From: Ridgeia piscesae
Lineage: Eukaryota; Annelida; Polychaeta; Sabellida; Siboglinidae
Direction of reading: 5' to 3'
NCBI GenBank assembly: GCA_025642075.2
Contig: JAODUO010000138.1
Coordinates: 62,001-126,000, forward strand
Length of the DNA stretch: 64,000 nt
The notes under the pieces are model-generated. The model did no database searches. It worked only from the letters and a program-made list of their open reading frames with translations, and had not been told where the DNA came from. Position numbers and translations under genes: made by a program. Below, piece by piece: positions 1-12,449 of the stretch (its first letter is position 1; every line of letters starts with the position of its first letter).

Positions 1-1050
1 GGTACATCACACCAACCCACTGATGGTACATCACAGCAACCCACTGATGGTAGATCACACCAACCCACCGATGGTACATCACAGCAACCCACCTGATGGT
101 ACATCAGAGCAACCCACTGATTTGGGACATCACAGCAACCCACTGATGGTACATCACAGCAACCCACCGATGGTAGATCACAGCAACCCACCGATGGTAG
201 ATCACAGCAACCCACCGATGGTAGATCACAGCAACCCACCAATGGTACATCAGAGCAACCCACTGATGGTACATCACACCAACCCACTGATGGTACATCA
301 CAGCAACCCACTGATGGTACATCACAGCAACCCACTGATGGTAGATCACAGCAACCCACTGATGGTACATCAGAGCAACCCACTGATGGTACATCACACC
401 AACCCACTGATGGTACATCAGAGCAACCCACTGATGGTACATCACACCAACCCACCGATGGTACATCACACCAACCCACTGATGGTACATCAGAGCAACC
501 CACTGATGGTACATCACAGCAACCCACCGATGGTACATCAGAGCAACCCACCGATGGTACATCAGAGCAACCCACTGATGGTACATCACAGCAACCCACT
601 GATGGTACATCACAGCAACCCACTGATGGTACATCACAGCAACCCACTGATGGTACATCACAGCAACCCACTGATGGTACATCACACCAACCCACTGATG
701 GTACATCAGAGCAACCCACCGATGGTACATCACAGCAACCCACTGATGGTACATCACAGCAACCCACTGATGGTACATCACAGCAACCCACTGATGGTAC
801 ATCACAGCAACCCACCGATGGTACATCACACCAACCCACTGATGGTACATCAGAGCAACCCACTGATGGTACATCACAGCAACCCACCTGCCCAAACCCT
901 GTTTCATCAACCAACCCACTGATGGTACATCTGAGCAACCCACTGATGGTAAAAATACAGAACCCCATGGTACATCACAGCAACCCACTGATGGTACATC
1001 AGAGCAACCCACTGATGGTACATCACAGCAACCCACTGATGGTACATCAG
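1..1050. repeat. 24-bp minisatellite, about 43 copies, truncated by left edge
   Basis: Tandem 24-bp units built around GGTACATCACAGCAACCCAC, with variants (TAGATC for TACATC, CACC or GAGC for CAGC). The array is regular up to about 885, is broken by diverged sequence at about 887-965, then resumes for about four units to 1050. Because 24 is divisible by three, the array reads as an open 8-residue repeat on the plus strand and as another on the minus strand. I regard both as artefacts. The true left end is outside the window. Confidence 0.97.
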
Positions 1051-4000
1051 TTGGACAGATATACAATAATACAAGAAGTTTAAACATTCCTAGCTAACAC
1101 TGTACTGTGCAGTCAGTTCCACCCTAACATTCCACTCTCACATTACTTGTTCAACCAGTGCTGCCAATAAATGATTGGCTTGTCAAAACTTGAGCAATGT
1201 CTAGATTAAATCAATGAATCAGACATATTGGGATTCTATCTGATAAATCGACATGTTAAAATCTTAAAATACATGTAGTACTTAGGCCACCTTTTTCAGT
1301 TGAATCAGCTGGCTGTGCAATACTGTGGAGTTACTGATGAAATATGGCAATATAAATACTATATTTCCTTTAAGTGTTACTTAACCTACTGATGTACAAT
1401 TGTTAGCCCAAATTTAACTATAATCTAATGTCAAATTTGATTGACTAATTTCAAATCAAGGTATATTGCAAATCCAACGTTTCACATAAAACACATAAGT
1501 ATATCCATCAGAATTAATTTTAAAATACTGTAACATGATAATTATTTCCCACTATGATGACAAAAATAGTAGGTTTTTGTGTTGTGTCACTTGGCACCTG
1601 TCTCAACCTGTGGGGGAGATGTGTCAGACTGTCACTAAAATGCAGTGCACTACTTACAAATAAATTTATTTCAACTTTCTCAGTGCCAAAAGACCCTAGC
1701 CCTGGTTTGGCAGACTGCCCTAACCTACTGGGCTAAGTGGGATAGGCATTCCCACTTCATCTTCCCGGGGGTCTGTCCTGTTGAAAGTCGGCTCTATCCA
1801 GCAATTTGCAGCTGCCAGCAGACCGACATTATGGAGCTTGAATGTATCAACGCACACATTTAGGTGTGATTAGCTTGGTTTGTAAACAGGCAGCTGCCTC
1901 ATACTGGGTCCAAGTTCCTGCTGGACACAGCTAGTGCTTGACCATCCCAGTACTGGACACACCACTCCAACCAGGTTGTTATTTGTGCACATTCTCACTG
2001 GAGCTGTACATCTGACACTGTAGACTCCCAGCAGGGTGTTGTGAGGTAAAGTGTGCCTCAGGATAAGATGCCACTCCCTGGTCATAAACCATGTTTATTG
2101 CTTGATTTCTGCCCTTCTGGAAGGCCCACAGTTATGTCATCCCTTCCCATGGCCAAAGGGAGGGAGGACCCACATGAGTTTACAGTTACTTGTGCACATT
2201 CTGGGAAGTGTAAATCCCAGTCTATGTAAATCATAAGCTGTTTGAGGCCAAGCACGTGGCACGCAGTGGTTGTCTCTTGTAAATTGTGTTTAATGTTCAT
2301 TTTGACAAATTTATGTACATCTGGGATGTTTCATTGTATCAGTGCATGTCAGAAAAGTAGAAACCTAATTATGCCAGTTCCCATCCTGATATTTCCTAGT
2401 GGGAGTGTATTTTCCCCAAGGAGTATCAAAGATTCTCTTTAAAAAATCACAGTCACTCCAAATGTCCTGGCAGTAATCCAAATATGGCATTACTATTTCT
2501 ATAAAAAAAAATCTATTTTAATATCACCATCAGTAGGCGTGTCTTACTGGCACGTTTTATTAAATGACCTTTGATAGGGTGTAATTCAACAAATGATAAA
2601 CATTTGAACAACACCACCTATTGTGTTGACAGTGTTGGACTCGTGACAAAATATGTTATGTGGTTAGACTGAGGCAGTTCCTGCTAACAAAAACAGGTCT
2701 ACACAAATTGTAGTGAAATTTCTGCCATTATTGATTAGTAAAAGATCCCTGTTATGTTAAAAGTTCTAACGATTTACCCAGATTGTTTATTTGCCATAGC
2801 TACATAGACAGACCATGTTTCAGAATTAAAGATTACACTTTTTGTGGAATTCATGGACACTGACAGAGTAACAATGTTGCATTGTTGAGCCAGCACAATG
2901 AGTCATTGGCCCTGAGCCCACAGGGCACAGCAGTATCAGCATAGCAACTATGTACCCCCACAATACAGGGTAAATACCCCAGGTGTTTTGTGTCACCCTC
3001 TCAAATCCCACTGCACCTTCCTGTTGGCATTTACAATCACCCCTCTCATTACCCCAATGTTTACTGATGGTACCCCATCAGACTTGTGTCAAATATTTAG
3101 GTTCATAGCTAATCAGTTCCCTCCATTCCTCCCCCTTCGTTCCCAAGCTTCTGGGGTTGTTATTGAGGGCTTGGACCAGTGCCAACAAATACATTGTTTG
3201 CAATTTGTCCCAGGCAAGTACTTAGTAGTGATTGATAAAAAGTGCAGTAGCTAAGTCATGTGCAGAGTGACTGTGTGACAGAGTCGTCATCTACTACTGG
3301 TGAATATTTACTAGGTTTGTTTATACCAAGGTATTGCACTGAATGTATTATTGTCTGTAGTGCTGCGTTTGTCTGGGATTTTATAAATTTATGCAGAATA
3401 TATTTGTGGAAATGACACTAAGTAAGTAATGTGCACAATCACACCGTTCAGGTAATTTGTTTGTTTTACTTATTTTTCACTAAGTGCTAATTACACATAA
3501 TTATTAACATTAAAAAGCATGCTGTAACCATACATGTTTTGTTGCATTTCTTATGTATAAAAGTCATTTTTCTCTTAACACGACTGAGCCATTTCTGTAA
3601 GTTGTATCCAGCTGACTTCTTGGCTAATCTGTTACCAGAACTGATTCTTTTTATCGACAGAAAAAAGAATGTGTTATTTGACGTTTTACAACTTTGAAAC
3701 AGAATGTTGATGCCTGTCTGATAACTGAAAGATCATGTTGCAATTAAAGTAGTGCTTTGCCTGCTCCTGTTGGTGTTTCAAACTGTTTTATCTCATTTAG
3801 CAGTGGTAATTGCTACATGGAATTTGTTTTTATATGCTCAGAAAGTGCCAGCTGGTTTATATTCTTGCTACTTTATTTCCAGTGTAATGTCAGAGTTTTG
3901 TAAGTTAGATGGTTCAAATCATCATTTAAGGTGGCTAATGGTATTGGAGACATGTTTAATTTACTAATATTATAATTATATTCAGTGCATACATAATTTT

Positions 4001-4930
4001 GTGATTAGGTAGGAAGGAGGGTGTTGCTCTTTAATAAATAGCAAGTCTTCTTTGTTTACCTGGTTTAATAGCTTCAATTATAATGAATCCTGGATAATTA
4101 TCTACAGCTGATGCCTTCTACAAATTCTCTGGTCCAACAATGGCTGCAACAAACAGTCTATTTCTTCTTGGCCAAAATTACATGCAGCAGGAAATGGTTA
4201 AGGTTTCTTATGGCGAAAGCTGTGATGTCAGTCTGGTTTATTTTAAACCACTACTAACAAGAGCCAGGAGCTGGTGTTACCCACTCCCTCACCCAGTCAC
4301 TGTTGACTTCATTGAAGGACTACTTGTGTTCTTTAAAACAAGAAAGTTAATTTAAAACACATCAAAGTACCGAATATGCAGATCAGAATTTTCTTGAAGA
4401 CATCTACGATGTGGCATGCTGAGTTACTTGTGTCATGGCTAACTGACACACTTTCTACTTCCGGCATGTGGCTCTGGCAATAGTTACAGTGAGCATGTGT
4501 ACTGACATTTGTTTTCACCACCAAAGTCCACATTGATGGTCTAAGCACGGACTAAGACTCTCAGGAGTCACCCAAGAGCTGTGCAGTGACCTGAGGTTCT
4601 ACCAATGACCCAACACCTCAGTAATGACCCTATATTTCCCTGTTTACTCCTGGGTGAGAAATGACCACAGCTGCTAATCATGGATGAATACCAGAGCCAA
4701 ACGAACCACTTCCCTAATGCCCATTAACCTTATTCTCTGACCTTTCTGGTCAACAGAATGACAGTGATAAATGCGAAATAGTGGTTTGCTTACTATGCCA
4801 TGACCTTTCAGTTCAGCTGCACCAGTCTGTCTTCCTGCAACCAGTCCTTCCTGCTGTTCCTGTCATGTAATTTGTCAACTTCTGGTCTTCCTGGTGGGCC
4901 ACCTGTGGCAGCATAGCCCTGGCACCTGTT
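1051..4930. other. AT-rich stretch with no supported gene
   Basis: Only short open frames (under 90 codons) are present, with no recognisable domain and no convincing splice-bounded exon. Oligo-A/T runs are common and CpG is scarce. It could be intergenic DNA or an intron of a gene lying to the left. Confidence 0.6.
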
Positions 4931-5023
4931 ATGTGAGGTAAACCTTCTATGACAAATCACCTGTTTTCTGACATCAGGTCACCTGGTTTTTGACAACAAG
5001 TTACATGTTCTTTGATGTTCCGA

Positions 5024-5124
5024 CACCTGTTCTAAGATGTGAGATCACCTGTTCTAAGATGTGAGATCACCTGTTGTAAGATGTGAGGTCACCTGTTGTA
5101 AGATGTGAGGTCACCTGTTCTCCT
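5024..5124. repeat. 22-bp tandem repeat, about 4.5 copies
   Basis: Units with a 22-bp period contain CACCTGTTCTAAGATGTGAG or the TTGTAAG variant. Each junction creates AGATCACCTG or AGGTCACCTG. Looser relatives of the unit occur just upstream, from about 4940. Confidence 0.9.
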
Positions 5125-5129
5125 TCAGT

Positions 5130-5795
5130 TGTTATGTGGTTGTTCGTTTGAGCTGCTGAGCACAACCAGAATAATGATAGTTTGAATACATTTCCTGGTC
5201 CTCGGATCTTCCTTTACTGAAACAGTAAAACAAAGTATTTCATAGCTTTGGAAATTAATGTTATTAATAAAATCCATCAAGTTATCATTGTCATAAAAAC
5301 AATTTCTTCAAAATTTTGTCACTTAATGTTGGTGTCGTGTTTTATTATAATTATAAAATTACTAGTGAATTGCTAGATGATTTTTTTGGTCAAATAGACA
5401 ACTCATCCGCAATTGATTATGCTTGTCTTCATTTGGTAGCAATAATAAATCTGGTTTGTCGAACAGATACAATCTTTTGATTTCTCCATTTCCACAAGCA
5501 AACATATGGTGGTTCCATAGATATCATAGATTAGTCAGGGTCCCATTAAAGAGGACCTGTGTCCTTCTCCTATCCTTGGTGATCTTAATGTCCATCATAT
5601 TAATCTTTTGAATTTAGCAACTCAAAGACACATCATCAACATCCATGTATGGTGCCTCATGTATCACTGATTTGACCTCAACTGATACCATCTGCATGCT
5701 AATACAGAAATGCAGAGTAAGTTATTACGGCCAATGCTTCAATATTTCGAGAACTAGAGTGACAGACATTTGGTGTGACAGAATGGAAGAGTGTG
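5130..5795. other. AT-rich stretch with no supported gene
   Basis: No frame longer than about 60 codons and no recognisable domain, repeat or RNA gene. Nothing stands out beyond AT-rich runs. Confidence 0.5.
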
Positions 5796-5872
5796 GTGAA
5801 CAATGGTCTTCTGGTTGGAGCACTTAATTGTTGTTTTTGACTGAGAGGACCGTGGTTCAGTTCCATCTGTTA
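5796..5872 (+). repeat. decayed tRNA-derived repeat (SINE head or tRNA pseudogene)
   Basis: GGTTGGAGCACTTAATTG resembles the D-arm/anticodon side of a tRNA (consensus GGTTAGAGCACTTG). It is followed at the expected distance by GACTGAGAGGACCGTGG and a degenerate B box GGTTCAGTTCC (consensus GGTTCGANTCC). The A box is eroded, so I do not call a functional tRNA. The SINE body and its 3' end cannot be delimited. Confidence 0.45.
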
Positions 5873-6225
5873 CTGTTATAAAACTTTGGCTGTTGATCTG
5901 TTTCTTTTCAAAATACCCCATATATGTCAAGATTATCGCCTTTTTTAGGGTAAATCAGTTGTTCCAAACATAAGACATTATATGCCAGTACCATAACAAG
6001 ACAGATATTATTTGACTGTTCTACACTGTCATGATTAGGGCCAAACTATCAATAGATGAAAACATTTTGAACAAACAACAAGTATCTGCGGGCATATTGC
6101 GAAACATTCCTGTGTGCTTTCTGACATTTGGCATGTAATACTGTGACACTGTCAAGTACCAGGGCATCCCATCCCGTCAGGTGAAACAAAGTTTTTTCTA
6201 GTGACCCGTAAGAGAAGAAGAAACA
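5873..6225. other. unannotated AT-rich DNA
   Basis: No gene, repeat array or RNA signal recognised. Confidence 0.5.
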
Positions 6226-6229
6226 CTAT

Positions 6230-6720
6230 ATAGACAAGAGCCTTGGGTGAGTGTGGGGCCAGGAAGACCCTGCTGTGGGTTCCTGGGTCTGTCTCCTGCT
6301 GTTGGGGATAGAGTGAGGACCCCAGCTGAGACCTGGGATGGCTGAGCAGCTTTCAAGTCAAGGGTGTAATTCAACAGCTGGCATTCATAGAACATGAACA
6401 TTTTCTAGGTGTGGATGATACCCTTGCTGGCTCCCTGGTGGTCCCCCCTCATCCGTGATCTACCTGGGATCTCCTGCCAGCCAGGTTCTACCAGCAAGTT
6501 GCTGGGGAGTTTACAAGGGTTGTGGATGGCAGTAGCTTTGCTTGGCCCAGGGCTGTGGGGCTGTGGCAGACAGCCCAACCCCATGGCTGCTGGAGGGGTT
6601 TGCCATTTGGATGATATCCAGATGTTGATTGATGGGATGGGTGGGTTTGAGGGGTGGGTGGGGGTGGGAAAGGGAGGAGGATTTGTGTATTGTCTCATTA
6701 ATGTTGTGGTACCAGTGTGA
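6230..6720 (+). other. GC-richer, CpG-poor segment ending in a G-quadruplex tract
   Basis: This stretch is clearly more GC-rich than its flanks but nearly lacks CpG. It ends at 6634-6680 with nine G-runs of three or more on the plus strand, such as GGGATGGGTGGG, spaced by 1-5 bases. Open frames of about 70-100 codons exist on both strands but resemble no family. It could be an old repeat copy. Confidence 0.5.
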
Positions 6721-6753
6721 TTCCCTCAGGGTGCCCCTCAAGACTTCAACACT

Positions 6754-6813
6754 TCACAAGTAGATGATGTTGATTCACATGTAGATGGTGTTGTTTCACA
6801 AGTAGATGATGTT
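6754..6813. repeat. 21-bp tandem repeat, 3 copies
   Basis: Three consecutive 21-bp units contain TCACAAGTAGATGATGTTG or close variants. Confidence 0.85.
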
Positions 6814-7837
6814 GATGTCCATGAGCATACACCCTACCCTGTATTTGCATGTTACAAATTGCAATTGCTTGGAATTTGGATTGTGAGAAATCTATTTTAA
6901 TGGTCATATTTGATACCATAATTATACACTGACATGTTGTCCATGGGCATATACAGATGTTATCAGTTAATAGTTTTCAATTAAATAAATTCAAATGAAA
7001 TCGTTTCAATCCAGTATTGATGTATTTTGGTTTTCTTGGCAGGTGCCAGCTATTTCTGACATGCTTAATGGTTTGAAATCTCTGCAGCCAGACCAATTAT
7101 AAAAGTTTATTTTGAGCAGGAACCACAACCTGTGTCCTCCATTGAATAGCTTTCATCAGGAATGACTTCCTCAAGTTGACCTGAATCTAATTGAAAAGGA
7201 AATTGGTGAAATAGGATCATATTTTCTAGTTGCATTGCACAGAAAGCATCAATTGGGAATTGGAATCGATGCCACTTTGGTGCACATGTATAAACATGGC
7301 CTGGATTTCTTCTATTTAAATAAAAAGTTTGATGCTTAGCAGGAATTTATGGTAATAATTGTGTTAGCTTTTGTGTAGTTAAAATTAATGATGTTTGTTT
7401 TTCCAGAATCCTCCATGATGCCCTGAGCTGAGACATGTTCTCCCCTTAAGCTGCTGACAGTTGCATCCAGTATAACTTGAGAGTAACACTCCAGTTTCAA
7501 GGACAAATCGGAACAAAGGCTTTTAAAGGTATATAATTATAGTGTAATTATATTATAATTTACTTTTCTGTCCAAATATCCATCTATCTTTGACATTCTC
7601 TAAACTTTGTTATGTTTAGTCTAGGCTAACTATTGACAGTAGACATCATATTTTGTTCAAAATATCTACTTAACCAAACTGGCAGTTGTCTTATACATGT
7701 AACAAGATGTCCACCCACCTTAAGTAGCAAATCCTGTTTTACAAGACAATACTATGAAGATTGCACAGATTGCTTTTTTCTATTCCTATTACAACAAGTA
7801 GCCCAGCCTCTTGAGCTGGCTCCAGTCTGGCAGATAC
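6814..7837. other. unannotated AT-rich DNA
   Basis: Short open frames only. No domain, RNA gene or tandem array recognised. Confidence 0.5.
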
Positions 7838-7916
7838 AATGTTATATCAGCACGGACATGTTATATCAGTCAGTATTGATATGTTATATCAGTCAGCACT
7901 GATATGTTATATCAGT
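7838..7916. repeat. 23-bp tandem repeat, 3-4 copies
   Basis: TGTTATATCAGTCAG recurs with a 23-bp period. The first copy is shortened (TGTTATATCAGCACGGACA). Confidence 0.85.
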
Positions 7917-8041
7917 ACTCCTACCCTGTCTGCTCTTCTCTGCTGAGTTTCTTTTCAGAGGACTTCGGACACCAAAAATAATAATCTGTTTTGCATCGTA
8001 CGTTTTTACAGTTTAGCATTATTGTAGATGTCCAGTAGAGT

Positions 8042-8145
8042 GAGAGACAGAGACAGAGACAGAGACAGAGACAGAGACAGAGACAGAGACAGAGACAGAG
8101 ACAGAGACAGAGACAGAGACAGAGACAGAGACAGAGACAGAGAGA
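8042..8145. repeat. (AGAGAC)n microsatellite
   Basis: About 17 near-perfect copies of a GAGACA hexamer. The plus strand is purine-rich. Confidence 0.98.
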
Positions 8146-8149
8146 TGAG

Positions 8150-9770
8150 TGGTGACACATTGACACAGACCACACAACTAAATAATACTGGTTATTAAAC
8201 ATGGAGAAATTGCATACACAGAAATATGATCCTCCAGTTCCAAACGATTATAAACCGCACAGGTACAAATTGTTGATTTGGTGAAGTTACGGAGATAAAC
8301 TCTACACGGAGGGCACGTGAGTACAGGAAGCTGCACCTGACTACAGCAGCACTCTCTCCTTGCCACTGCCCGCCATGCTGAAGGTAGTGGTGAGGCAATG
8401 GGGATGTAGAGGGTTAACAGGGAAGCATGCCCAAGCAGGTGCATGTGGTGTCCAACAGCTGTTGGCATCTGGCACGGAGGTGACTTTGTGGCAGTTTCAC
8501 GCTGTGGTGCCGCCGTACCGTCTACGGCCACACCAACGTTTGTGGCTGAGTCAATGGCGCCGCCGTTCTTCACATTTTCAACATTCTTGAAGGTGGAATA
8601 TGTGCTTTACTTGGGTCTTATCTGGGCTTTTTTGGGAAGGCCTAGGAGAAGTGTTGCGCAAGCGGCTGGGATGATTGGTGGGGTAGACTTTCCACTCTCC
8701 AGAGAGGTTCAGAAGGCTTCCTGGGGGCGTGATAAGAGAAATCAGCATGTTGTGATTGATAGCAGGATTCCTGTCATATGTAGAATTTATTCTGACTTTC
8801 TGTAACCATTTGATTGCTGCTTAATCTACATCTTGCCAGATGAGAAGTTATTCTATGAAAATAACGGCACTGATACCATCAGCCTGATTCCTCTATCACG
8901 TCACTTACCTTCCAGTGTATCCGTTTAGTAGACAAAGAAACTGCAGAAACCCTATAAATCTACAAAATTAATAATTGTTGTACATTATGCTTTTTGAAAC
9001 CTGTAAAAGAAATAGTTTTCTTTGTTCATGTATACTTTAGCACCAATTATTTATATTTCTGACAAGCAAGTACCAACAGGAAAAGGCAATAAGACATTGT
9101 TTAGGTTTATAAATATTTGCACAGCATGTGAATTATTTCTCTGTAATTTATGTTTTCAGACAGTTGAGTATTTAATTATTTTAGATATTTAATATTAAAC
9201 ACATACCTCCGTTATGGTAGGTTGTTCTAGCATCAGATTTGTGGTCCATGTATTAATGTGTAGTTATAGGAAAGCACTGTGCTGGTTTAGAAGCACTTTT
9301 GAAAGAATAGCAGCCAAAGCCATTGACTTAACATCTTAATGAATCATTCGCACAGTGACATTTATAGTAAAAGTGTCATTATTAAAATTAGCTATTCCCC
9401 ACTATGTTACCAAGGTGATCATTTGTCTATGATGTGTCTACATCAAAAACCATCTGGCCTACTGCACAGAAGATAAATAACTATAGAAAGATGTCTGTTT
9501 TAATAATTGTGATTAATATTTTATTTGCTACACTGTGTGTGGTGGCAGATGTTTACTTACAGATGTGTTGTGTGACAACACGTTGGGTTATGTAGGTCAC
9601 ACATGCAGTCATTAGTTAAGTTTTTCTGGCAGATACTGTTAACTGTCACAATTGTTCAGTTTTCATTTGCATTATAATAACATCAGGGCTACTTTCTAGT
9701 CTCTATGGCTGCCAGAAAGAAAGATAAACTAATTATTATCTCAGGAATACATGCAACATGTATATAGGAG
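8150..9770. other. unannotated DNA with a small CpG-bearing segment
   Basis: A minus-strand frame of 131 codons (8573-8178) and overlapping plus-strand frames cover a locally CpG-bearing stretch at about 8495-8575. They show no recognisable domain and no splice context. The rest is AT-rich and silent. Confidence 0.5.
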
Positions 9771-9850
9771 AACTAGACTAGATGGTAACTAATATAACTA
9801 TGTGCAATTGAACTAGACTAGGTGGTAACTAATATAACTATGTGCAATTG
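9771..9850. repeat. 40-bp direct tandem duplication
   Basis: Two adjacent 40-bp copies starting at 9771 and 9811 differ at one base (AGATGG versus AGGTGG). A small recent duplication. Confidence 0.95.
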
Positions 9851-10460
9851 AAACCTGTTTGGTCTGCAGCAATGAGTAATGCCATTTAATTCCTCTTTCT
9901 GTTTCTATATAGACTCATTTTCAGAGGTATGCCATTCCCAGTGCCCTGCTCCACCCCAGGGTATTAGACTGCCCACTCCCACACAGGGCAGCCTGGGCAC
10001 AACTTAATTACACCAATTGTTGTAATTACATGCTAATGTGTTCCAGACAGGTTGGTTAAGAGGGTTATATAACTGGAATAATTGATCTTTCCCCACCAAA
10101 GCATTCCTTTGTGCATAATTGGTAATTTGCTTCAACAAAGACAGATGCTGAGCCTGTGGCTGTGTTTATGGGGTGGAACTTCATAACACATGCAAACGCT
10201 TGGTTATCTATGTGAATTGTGGCAAAGTAAAGTTGGCTTTATGTTAAGTTGGAATTCTTCAATATCCTATATTCACGCAGAAGGTTTGAGGTCAGACAGT
10301 TCTAGTGAATGTTTTATTTATTTTCTTATCTGCTGTTACAACATATCACATGCCCCTTTACGCTAAAACATTACTTTCTGAGGTTAGCGCGACCAATTAT
10401 ATTCTTTGTATTAGTTTAAATTTGAAATTATAGATACACTGCTTGCAAAATATTACATGT
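9851..10460. other. unannotated AT-rich DNA
   Basis: No gene or structured repeat recognised. Confidence 0.5.
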
Positions 10461-10463
10461 TAT

Positions 10464-10488
10464 TAATAATAATAATAATAATAATAAT
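10464..10488. repeat. (TAA)n microsatellite
   Basis: About eight perfect TAA units. Confidence 0.95.
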
Positions 10489-10574
10489 ACACTTTATATA
10501 AAACTAAAATCCAAAGTACAAACTCTTCTGTTCAGTCGATTGACAACATTAATATCATGTTTGTCTTAGTTTGT

Positions 10575-10670
10575 TCTGAGTTGAACTGGTGTAGAGGTAA
10601 GAAGCATGACTGGGAGACACCTGGCCATGTGGGGTCCAGCTGACTCCTCACAACAACCTCAAGTGGTTTA
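10575..10670 (+). repeat. possible tRNA-derived SINE relic
   Basis: TGGTGTAGAGG fits the RNA polymerase III A box (TRGYNNANNGG). About 45 bases on, GGGGTCCAGCTGACTCC could be a disrupted B box. The spacing is longer than normal, so this is weak. Confidence 0.25.
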
Positions 10671-10899
10671 CAAGTGAAACTGTTAATACTTAATCTGAAG
10701 TATGCTCTTCACACTGTTAGAGGCCAGACTGGGGCCGATAACACCCTCTCAACAGCCCCACTGTGTGGCCCTGGAAAGAGTGGACAGAGCTGTGCTGTTT
10801 AGACATCCTCAAGCTATTGTAACACAATAGTAATTATGTTAGTTTTTCTATATCACTTAATAAAACAGCTACCAGGTTGGCGTGCTACTGTTGCTTTGG

Positions 10900-11036
10900 G
10901 AGTTGGCCGTCTCCAATGCTTCTTATCAGCAGCTTTTTGTTGCCTCTATTTATCTTCCACATTTCTTGTATCAAGTTTAATGCTGCTGTTCTTGTGGACT
11001 TGAGCAAGCCTTTGTACTCTTTAGCAATGTGCAAGC
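10900..11036 (+). mobile_element. possible LINE reverse-transcriptase relic
   Basis: One plus-strand frame reads AAVLVDLSKPLYSLA, resembling reverse-transcriptase motif A of CR1/jockey-type LINEs (consensus around VFLDLSKAFDSL), where the first D is catalytic. The preceding frame carries no other conserved block and the match is short. Chance or an old fragment are both possible. Confidence 0.25.
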
Positions 11037-11165
<129 letters not shown>

Positions 11166-11293
11166 TGTGTGTGTCCACTGCCCACATGTGTATTACAGTA
11201 TAGGGGCTACATATTATAAAATTGTGCATGTGCACAGTGCATGCATACACAAGCACGCGTTTACAAAGAACACAAATACATAATGACTAGTTA

Positions 11294-11399
11294 TAGTATA
11301 CATTTAGTATCAACAAGTTATGGTATACATGTAGTATCAACAAGTTATGGTATACATGTAGTATCAACAAGTTATAGTATACATGTAGTATCAACAAGC
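11294..11399. repeat. 27-bp tandem repeat, 4 copies
   Basis: The 27-bp unit contains TATACATGTAGTATCAACAA, with single-base variants. Confidence 0.92.
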
Positions 11400-12449
11400 A
11401 GCCTGTGGATGTTATCCTGGGCTAAGCCTGAGAAGTGACAGCTGTAGCCTCTGGTCAAGGGTCCAAGTCAAGGTGGTGCTGGAAAGTCAACAGGTGTAGG
11501 GGACTACTGAATGTTTGACAGAGTTCAGTCCAGTTGACCAGAGATTGTCCTGGGTGTTTGTTGATTTATAAGCACAGAAAATGTCAGACTACCAATTTCT
11601 TCATTGTTTTTTTTGTTGAGAATAAATAATTTATTGAGCGTGAGATTCTTTTACAAACCAACCATAAGATGTTCCCGTTCAAGCGAGGTGGAGATTTACA
11701 CAATCAAGGGGCAGTGGCTGACGTCTTTAAAACAAAATATTTACATAATATTTATTATTCAAGCACATCTACTTCTATTTGTCTTAGTAGGGTTCTTATG
11801 CACCCAAACTTTATGGGTTTGCCATATTATGATTCATATATGCTGTCAATTAAGATCATCAAAAATGTACTATGTGGTTGCATTTTTTAATTGAAATGCA
11901 TTTGACCAAATTTACGTCTTGAGAATGATGCATCACTTTACAGGAAGCACACGTAGAGGGCAGTGTTCTCTGCAGGCAACATTCCAGAATACCTGGAGCA
12001 TTGTTCATATACCTGTGTTCTTGAGGCCTAGATGACTGAGGTTTATCCCCATGAAGCGCGGTGTTGTGGTGAGGTATTGTGCTAGGCACCCACTGCATCA
12101 CTTCTGTGCTATTATTACAACATCAACGGGTTAAAATACTTGTTTCATCATGGAAAGGACTTTGGAAAGGTGCATGCCCACAAGCTATTTGTAGCATTGC
12201 GATACATGTGGTGACATGCAGTTAGTTACACCTGTGCTATTAAAGTGACAGTGGTCCAGGGTTATGCAGTGGGCTTCAAGCCTTCAAGCTCTAAGTCCTG
12301 TGTGTGTTGGTTACATCGAGTCTTTTAGGGCGGAGGTCTTTGTGATTTTGTGATCATCAGATTCCTGCTTTCTGCAGGGCAAGAATTCATCTGATAGTGC
12401 AGTATATGATGATTGTATGTAGTGTCTCTATCCACCCTCTATGCACATG
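11400..12449. other. unannotated DNA
   Basis: Short frames only. No recognisable product, RNA gene or tandem array. Confidence 0.5.

Noticed and set aside
1..1087. 299-codon plus and 327-codon minus frames of 8-residue repeats
   Set aside because: 24-bp minisatellite read on both strands. Nothing favours either strand and no non-repeat coding sequence is attached.
8178..8573. 131-codon minus frame
   Set aside because: No recognised domain, overlaps equally long plus frames, and has no splice or promoter support.
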